Below, piece after piece: positions 5,856 through 5,994 of a stretch of DNA of 5,994 nt. Numbering within the stretch: position 1 is the first letter of the stretch; each line of letters opens with the position of its first letter. The notes beneath the pieces are model-generated. The model saw nothing but the letters and a program-made list of their open reading frames with translations, was not told the origin of the DNA and did not search any database. The position numbers and the translations under genes were made by a program. Origin of the DNA: Firmicutes bacterium UBA1426 (GTDB lineage Bacteria > Bacillota > Clostridia > Peptostreptococcales > Anaerovoracaceae); assembly GCA_002329675.1 (NCBI GenBank), contig DCUA01000164.1, positions 672-6,665 of the forward strand, written 5' to 3'.

Positions 5856-5994
5856 ATTCTACCGCCTCCGGCTGGCTCGTCTTTGTACTCCTGTCAATTC
5901 AGCGTATGGCTTATTAAGGATAATTTACCATACTTTCGAGGCCTTTATAGCAAAATACCGAAAAAATCGTCCGTGTTCATAGTGATTTGGCTGA

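Noticed and set aside
5892..5897. Minus-strand TTGACA upstream of the response regulator
   Set aside because: The sequence 16-18 bp downstream is GC-rich (CAGCCG region) with no -10, and the start would fall at or past the ribosome site.
5928..5993. Short minus-strand open frame from the right edge (about 22 codons to a TAA), possible tail of an upstream gene
   Set aside because: Too short to distinguish from chance, and no recognisable C-terminal motif.

Overview
The window looks like chromosomal DNA of a low-to-moderate GC Firmicute, most likely a clostridial lineage. Three things point that way: a stalk-domain ('copper amine oxidase N-terminal-like') secreted protein of a type common in Clostridia, tRNA genes that encode their CCA ends, and a complete Bce-type two-component/ABC transporter module. 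This is inference from gene content; no taxonomic marker is present.

Layout, left to right. (1) Positions 1-809, minus strand: the N-terminal 269 codons of a membrane-anchored or secreted stalk-domain protein that runs off the left edge. (2) Positions 810-945: a compact divergent promoter region. A perfect TTGACA/TATAAT promoter faces right towards the tRNAs, and a TTGCGT/TATACT promoter faces left towards the stalk gene; their -35 boxes share a base. (3) Positions 946-1197, plus strand: tRNA-Val(CAC), an intrinsic terminator, tRNA-Ala(CGC), and a long imperfect palindrome formed by the 3' end of tRNA-Ala and the DNA just after it. (4) Positions 1249-5855, minus strand, transcribed leftwards in the order response regulator, histidine kinase, ABC ATPase, ABC permease. 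The tRNA genes and this module are convergent and meet at the palindrome. (5) Positions 5856-5994: the upstream region of the response regulator, with a good ribosome binding site but no convincing promoter.

How the four-gene module should work, by family knowledge: the permease, with ten membrane helices and one large extracytoplasmic domain, and its ATPase sense and act on a cell-wall-active peptide. The kinase has only two helices and almost no external loop, so it is expected to read the transporter's state. The response regulator then activates the transporter genes. The sequence supports this wiring. A dyad TTACA-N4-TGTAA, which fits the operator consensus I recall for BceR-like regulators, lies at the kinase stop codon about 105 bp upstream of the ATPase start, with a second TTACA exactly 20 bp away. 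The same dyad forms a 9-bp hairpin followed by a T-run in the leftward transcript, so it may also separate the regulator and transporter transcripts. The peptide recognised cannot be told from sequence.

No mobile element, CRISPR array or clearly new protein system is visible. The best unexplained signals are the tRNA-Ala palindrome, the structurally defective tRNA-Val, and the dual-purpose dyad between kinase and transporter.
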